64,000 nucleotides of DNA from Paraliobacillus sp. PM-2. Lineage in GTDB: Bacteria > Bacillota > Bacilli > Bacillales > Amphibacillaceae. The position numbers and the translations under genes are program-made. Where the stretch lies: NCBI RefSeq assembly GCF_001368815.1, contig NZ_CTEI01000001.1, forward strand, positions 372,001-436,000, in the 5' to 3' direction. Of this stretch, positions 54,693-64,000 are shown one piece after another; position 1 is the stretch's first letter, and each line of letters opens with the position of its first letter. A model generated the notes under the pieces. The model made no database searches. It was given only the letters and a program-made list of their open reading frames with translations, and had not been told where the DNA came from.

Positions 54693-56861
54693 ATGCGCTA
54701 TACGCCCCATGTTATCCTCATTGCAATGTTTCTGTTTATTTCACCAACAATACTAAAAGCAAAGTCACCAATCGAAGAGACTCAAATGATTATAGAAGTA
54801 GACGGTGACCCTTATCAGCAAAAGCAATATATTGAAACATACTATCCAACGATTGAAGTTGTAGAAGTGTTCCACACGCTATTTCAAGGACTTGCCATCA
54901 GAGCAAAAGATCATCAACTAAAACAATTAGCCAATGAAACGTTTATTAGAAACGATTATCCAGTAAGAACGTATCGAACAGCAATCAATCAAAGTGTACC
55001 TTTTTTATTAAAAAATGAAACCAATCAAGTAACCCAAACGTATACAGGAAAAGGTGTGAAAATCGGTGTGATTGATACAGGGATTGATTATAATCATCCT
55101 GATCTCCAAGCCAATTATCATGGTGGATTTGATTTAGTTGATCTGGATGATGATCCAATGGAGACCCTGATAACACAAGGTCAGCCTACGATTCATGGCA
55201 CACATGTTGCTGGCATTATTGCTGCAAATGGAAAGATGAAAGGGATGGCGCCAAATGCTTCCCTATATAGCTATCGCGCGCTAGGACCTGGTGGTGCAGG
55301 TACATCCATCCAAGTCATTGCAGCGTTAGAAAAGGCAGTAAACGATGGCATGGATATTGTAAACATGTCATTAGGTAATTCGGTCAATGGTCCAGATTGG
55401 CCAACAAGTATTGCCGTAAACCGAGCGGTTGAAGAGGGAGTTTCTGTTGTTATAGCAAATGGGAATTCAGGTCCTGCAAATTGGACGGTGGGTTCACCAG
55501 CAACAGCAACAAATGCCATCGCAGTAGGAGCATCTACCCCTTTATTACAAACCGCCGCTATTGTTGATCGTTTTGAAAAAAAAGAAATTCCCTTAACCGC
55601 AATAGCTGGATCAAGCAATTGGAAGATACAACGAGATTATCCGTTAGTAGATGGTGGGATTGGAGAAGAAAATCTGGCTCATATAGCTGGAAAAATTGTT
55701 TTAATGCAACGAGGAAAACTTACTTTCACTGAAAAAGTCAAAAAAGCAGAAGCAGCTGGTGCAGTGGGTGTAATTATCTATAATAATGAAAAGGGAATGT
55801 TTAAGGCTGCTATTCAAGCAGAAAGCGCAATTCCAGCAGTAACTGTATCGAAAGAAGATGGAGAATGGTTAAAAAAACAAGCACAAAAAGATCCCTATTG
55901 GGTGCATTCGGTTTATCATCAACAGCAAGATCAAATGACAGATTTTAGTTCAAGAGGTCCTGTAACAGCTAATTGGTCAATTAAACCTGAAATTGTGGCT
56001 CCGGGTGCAAATATAGTAAGTACTGTTCCTAATAGCGGCTATCAATCTTTACAAGGAACAAGTATGGCGGCACCGCATATAGCGGGTGCGCTTGCTTTAT
56101 TGAAAGAAGCACATCCGAATTGGACACCGGTGCAATTAAAAGGGGCACTTTTAACCCAAGCAATGCCACTAAAAGACGAAGGAGTATTGTATGATCCGAT
56201 CGAGCAAGGGATGGGACGTATGCAATTAAATGAAGCGATAGCGACGGATACCATCCTGTATAGCTCGCTACTGTCATTTGGGAAAATGGAAGATGGGAAA
56301 AAACGTGTAACCACACAGATTGAAGTGGAAAATGTATCACAACAAACGAATCAATTTCGATTTGATATACCAAAGCAACAACAAGGTTTGCGTTGGTATA
56401 TGCCGAAAACATTTTCAGTAAAGCCAGGCGAAAAGAAATCGATCCCCATTGAACTATCTATTGATACCAACCGCCTTTCTGCAGGCATCCATCAAGGATG
56501 GTTACAACTATCTAATCAAAAGGAACGTTTTCAACTACCATATCTGTTTATTAATCAAACAGCTGCATATCCGAAAGCGATGGGATTAGAATTAGAAGCG
56601 GATCCATTTCAATCGAAAGAATACACGTATCGTCTTTACCTCCCAGAAGATGCAACAGAGGTGAAAGTAGATCTTTATGACCCTGATACACTTGTCTTTG
56701 TTCAAACATTAATGAAAAAAACGGATCAAACAAAAGGGGTATTAGAAGGAACGATCGCCAAAAAAGATCTACCTAAAGCAGGGGATTATATTGCAGATAT
56801 TACCATTTCGAAGAATAAAAAAGATGTTTACGATGAACAAACGTTTATTCGGATAAAGTAA
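54693..56861 (+). CDS. Secreted subtilisin-like serine protease (S8, Vpr-like) with PA domain
   Basis: A 722-residue exported protease. Signal peptide at 1-23 (cleavage near LKAKS), an I9-like propeptide (about 30-95), and the S8 catalytic domain with Asp128 (GVIDTGIDYNHPDL), His168 (HGTHVAGIIAANG) and Ser457 (GTSMAAPHIAGALALL). The PA insert lies between His and Ser (about 310-400; GKIVLMQRGKLTFTEKVKKAEAAGAVGVIIYNN). A beta-rich C-terminal region without wall anchor follows. This layout is that of minor extracellular protease Vpr, which is somewhat longer (806). AAAAAAGGAGATTAATCTT precedes ATG 54693. In B. subtilis no protease gene lies between mnaA and atpI, so the gene is a local insertion. 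Confidence 0.88.
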   Translation: MRYTPHVILIAMFLFISPTILKAKSPIEETQMIIEVDGDPYQQKQYIETYYPTIEVVEVFHTLFQGLAIRAKDHQLKQLANETFIRNDYPVRTYRTAINQSVPFLLKNETNQVTQTYTGKGVKIGVIDTGIDYNHPDLQANYHGGFDLVDLDDDPMETLITQGQPTIHGTHVAGIIAANGKMKGMAPNASLYSYRALGPGGAGTSIQVIAALEKAVNDGMDIVNMSLGNSVNGPDWPTSIAVNRAVEEGVSVVIANGNSGPANWTVGSPATATNAIAVGASTPLLQTAAIVDRFEKKEIPLTAIAGSSNWKIQRDYPLVDGGIGEENLAHIAGKIVLMQRGKLTFTEKVKKAEAAGAVGVIIYNNEKGMFKAAIQAESAIPAVTVSKEDGEWLKKQAQKDPYWVHSVYHQQQDQMTDFSSRGPVTANWSIKPEIVAPGANIVSTVPNSGYQSLQGTSMAAPHIAGALALLKEAHPNWTPVQLKGALLTQAMPLKDEGVLYDPIEQGMGRMQLNEAIATDTILYSSLLSFGKMEDGKKRVTTQIEVENVSQQTNQFRFDIPKQQQGLRWYMPKTFSVKPGEKKSIPIELSIDTNRLSAGIHQGWLQLSNQKERFQLPYLFINQTAAYPKAMGLELEADPFQSKEYTYRLYLPEDATEVKVDLYDPDTLVFVQTLMKKTDQTKGVLEGTIAKKDLPKAGDYIADITISKNKKDVYDEQTFIRIK

Positions 56862-57366
56862 AGATAGATGTAAATCATATAGTAAACCTTCACTAAATAA
56901 TCGAGGTATACTTGAAAAAATAGGACTTAAATAAGGATTGAGACAAAATTTATGAGATGATAGGATAAAGTGAATAAAAATTTTAAGCAAACTTCACAAA
57001 ATTGTTGCTACCTTTATTAAGGATAATCTATTATAATAAAAGATAGACGTTTTATTGGAGTGAGCGTCAATTCCATGGTAATAGCTTGTTTTTTATGATT
57101 TGCTTTGCAAAGCAATTGACAGTAAGACTTCCCTATTGTAAGCTATTTTTTGTAGATTGTTTAGGCTTTCATGTGATGTTTGTCACTGATTTAGCTTTCG
57201 ACTTATGATACTGGAAGAAGATGACTCCTTGTAACATTAGAGAAATACGAATAATAATCATTTTCGACCTCATCCATTTTGATTGTAGTAGATAGCTCAA
57301 CTAGTAAGTGATGGTTATTGTGCGTGCCTTCCGTTTTATTAAAATTATTTTGGGGGATAAAAATTT
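56862..57366 (+). promoter_or_regulatory. atp operon upstream region and candidate structured leader (505 bases)
   Basis: A plausible promoter is TTGCTA (57005-57010), an 18-base spacer and TATTAT (57029-57034). Downstream come interleaved inverted repeats: GTCAATT (57066-57072) with AATTGAC (57114-57120); AATAGCTT (57080-57087) with AAGCTATT (57140-57147) followed by TTTTTG; and a perfect 16-base palindrome at 57100-57115. The first two pairings exclude each other, which is the layout of an attenuator, but no known family is recognised. No gene is credible here. Confidence 0.4.
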
Positions 57367-58489
<1,123 letters not shown>

Positions 58490-58541
58490 TATAATGTAAA
58501 AAACAAAAAATTTTACATATTTTAAAAGGAGGAGTTTTTAG

Positions 58542-58748
<207 letters not shown>

Positions 58749-58769
58749 TTGATATCAACGAAAAGATAG

Positions 58770-58885
58770 AATGGCGAAGGTCGAGTCTAAAAGAATCTTC
58801 GCCATTGCTTTATTCATTTAAAGCATCTGTTATATATGTTATATGAAGGCTTTCACCATAAGACTTGGCGATGAGCCAAGTCTTA
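58770..58885 (+). other. Two strong hairpins between atpE and atpF
   Basis: Hairpin 1: AATGGCGAAG (58770-58779) with CTTCGCCATT (58797-58806), followed by GCTTTATT. Hairpin 2: perfect 11-bp TAAGACTTGGC (58859-58869) with GCCAAGTCTTA (58875-58885), loop of 5. They sit in a 208-base gap inside an operon that is otherwise tightly packed and could act as partial terminators or mRNA stabilisers raising atpE expression. Confidence 0.7.
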
Positions 58886-58956
58886 AATCTTAGAAGAACA
58901 TGATAGTTCATACACAACACTTATGAATAGAGAAGTGGTTGAAAGGAGTGAAGATA

Positions 58957-59475
58957 GTGCAACCATTAGCTAGCTTTCTTATTGTAGGACTCGGCGGATT
59001 TCATGTTGGGAATATTTTCTTCGCCTTATTAAGCTTTGCGATTTTACTCGTTTTATTAAAGAAATACGCTTGGGGACCATTGATGAACAAAATGGAAGAG
59101 CGTGAAAATTATATCGCGAATGAACTAGATGTTGCGGAGAAGAACCGTGTTGATGCAGAAAAAGCTTCTAAAGAAGCAAATGAACAATTAATGCAAACAC
59201 GTCAAGAAGCCCAAGACATTATTGATAACGCCAAAAAGGCTGGAGCAAAACAGGAACAAGCAATAATCGAAGCTGCACAAGTAGCTGCAGATAAAATAAA
59301 ACAATCAGCTCAAGAAGAAATCAAGCAAGAAAAAGAAAGAGCTATCCAAGCACTACAAGAACAGGTCGCAAGTCTGTCTGTTCAAATTGCAACCAAAGTG
59401 ATTGAGAAAGAAATTAACGCAGAAGATCAAGAACGATTAATTTCTGACTATATGAAACAGATAGGAGAAGAGTGA
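58957..59475 (+). CDS. atpF: ATP synthase subunit b
   Basis: A 172-residue peripheral-stalk subunit: one N-terminal membrane helix (about residues 10-35, VGNIFFALLSFAILLVLLKKYAWGPL), then a long charged helix (Ala/Glu/Lys/Gln rich) that dimerises and binds delta. AAAGGAG with GTG 58957 gives a spacing of 8; upstream frames at 58939 and 58948 lie in or before the site. Its stop overlaps the atpH start (TGATG). Confidence 0.94.
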   Translation: MQPLASFLIVGLGGFHVGNIFFALLSFAILLVLLKKYAWGPLMNKMEERENYIANELDVAEKNRVDAEKASKEANEQLMQTRQEAQDIIDNAKKAGAKQEQAIIEAAQVAADKIKQSAQEEIKQEKERAIQALQEQVASLSVQIATKVIEKEINAEDQERLISDYMKQIGEE

Positions 59476-60017
59476 TGAGTAAAGCATTGATTTCAAAACG
59501 CTACGCAGAAGCTCTTTTTCAACTAGCAGAGGAAAAACATATACTAGAAGCGATGGAATCTGAACTGATGATTGTGAAAGAAGTTTTTCAAAACAATCCA
59601 GATTTTATTCTGTTTTTAGATAATCCAGGTCTTGAAGGAAACGACAAAAAACAATTAATTGATCAAGCATTTACCGATTTTTCTACTGAAGTAGTGAATA
59701 CGCTAAAACTATTAGTTGATCGTCACCATGAAGAAGTGGTAATAGATATGGTTGATGCGTTTATTAATTTATTTGATGAGGCACGTGGAATCAAGCAGGC
59801 GACTGTTTATTCCGTTCGAGAGCTCTCTGACGAAGAAAAAACACAATTAGCGAATGTATTTCAGGCAAAATTACATATTGCTAAATTAAAAATTAATAAT
59901 GTTATTGAGCCAGACATTATTGGCGGTGTAAAGCTACGTATAGGAAACACCATTTATGATGGCTCAGTTAAAGGTAAATTAGAACAATTTGAAAAAAATA
60001 TAGCAGTAACAAATTAA
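59475..60017 (+). CDS. atpH: ATP synthase subunit delta
   Basis: A 180-residue subunit linking the peripheral stalk to the top of F1. The N-terminal helical domain (SKRYAEALFQLAEEKHIL) and the C-terminal strand region (IIGGVKLRIGNTIYDGSVKGKLEQFE) are typical. ATG 59475 overlaps the atpF stop; GGAGAAG lies upstream inside atpF. An alternative GTG one codon earlier exists. Confidence 0.94.
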   Translation: MSKALISKRYAEALFQLAEEKHILEAMESELMIVKEVFQNNPDFILFLDNPGLEGNDKKQLIDQAFTDFSTEVVNTLKLLVDRHHEEVVIDMVDAFINLFDEARGIKQATVYSVRELSDEEKTQLANVFQAKLHIAKLKINNVIEPDIIGGVKLRIGNTIYDGSVKGKLEQFEKNIAVTN

Positions 60018-60034
60018 TGACAGAATAGGGGTGA

Positions 60035-61549
<1,515 letters not shown>

Positions 61550-61612
61550 GTTTTTTTCAAAGATAACGAACGAGTAGATAGTGACCAGAAACCTTCGATG
61601 AAAGGAGGCTGA

Positions 61613-62485
<873 letters not shown>

Positions 62486-62501
62486 TGAAAAAGTGTGTTA
62501 G

Positions 62502-63911
<1,410 letters not shown>

Positions 63912-63935
63912 AAGAAATGCCGAGGAGGGGTTTCA

Positions 63936-64000
63936 TTGAAAACACTAACGGTGAGTGTTGTCACTCCTGATGGCCCTATTCTGGAAGATTCATTTGAAAT
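63936..64000 (+). CDS. atpC: ATP synthase subunit epsilon, N-terminal fragment
   Basis: The window ends 65 bases into this gene. The start is TTG 63936 after GAGGAGGGG; the first residues KTLTVSVVTPDGPILEDSFE match the N-terminal beta-sandwich of the epsilon subunit, which contacts gamma and the c-ring and can inhibit ATP hydrolysis. It is last in the operon order. Confidence 0.92.
   Translation, partial: MKTLTVSVVTPDGPILEDSFE

Overview
The window is about 64 kb of low-GC DNA from a spore-forming Firmicute of the family Bacillaceae. Evidence for this is spo0F, spoIIR, gerQ, cwlJ and a sporulation-type class A PBP, AAAGGAGG-type ribosome binding sites, many GTG/TTG starts, and gene order nearly collinear with the Bacillus subtilis ywd-ywf-ywh-ywi-rpoE-pyrG-rho-prfA-ywl-glyA-upp-atp arc. 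The gene content and dispersed repeats suggest a halophilic or halotolerant genus of the Oceanobacillus/Virgibacillus/Gracilibacillus type, but this is a guess.

Layout. 1-8.5 kb: an OsmC fragment, a CymR-type regulated cystine symporter (tcyP), an RND efflux pump, an M29 aminopeptidase, a membrane acyltransferase and a fructosamine-kinase-like protein. 8.7-17.2 kb: ywdI, ywdK, the gerQ-cwlJ germination pair, hemQ, pta, an OSB synthase/N-acylamino-acid racemase, lipL, ywfO and ywgA. 17.2-19.3 kb: a fused two-domain oligopeptide-type ABC permease bracketed by two REP-like palindromes. 19.4-28.4 kb: ywhD, pbpG, speE-speB (agmatine to putrescine to spermidine), ywiB-argS, a GNAT protein and a cardiolipin-synthase-like PLD protein. 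28.6-34.9 kb: a P-loop kinase, rpoE, pyrG with its G-slippage attenuator, spo0F, fbaA and a second murA. 35.4-43.5 kb: rho, a zinc-free L31, tdk, prfA-prmC, spoIIR, a ywlB-position gene, a DnaA-box cluster, ywlC (sua5) and mntP.

43.9-51.1 kb is the most accessory part. It holds a large sortase-anchored GH20 hexosaminidase with an LPETS signal, two copies of a terminal-inverted-repeat element, and between them ywlE (with an unusual insertion), rpiB and ywlG. 51.2-64 kb: glyA, upp, mnaA, a Vpr-like subtilase, and the F1Fo ATP synthase operon atpIBEFHAGDC, cut inside atpC.

The genes are mostly core metabolism (nucleotides, polyamines, glycolysis, acetate, energy), translation and termination, and the sporulation/germination programme. 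I see no tRNA, rRNA, CRISPR array, prophage, transposase gene or recognisable defence system. The points most worth a second look are non-coding: the DnaA-box cluster before ywlC, the structured repeat family (13.1, 48.5 and 50.8 kb), the leaders of pyrG, rho and the atp operon, and a perfect CymR-consensus operator at tcyP. At protein level they are the YwlE insertion, the divergent Spo0F and the LPETS surface enzyme.
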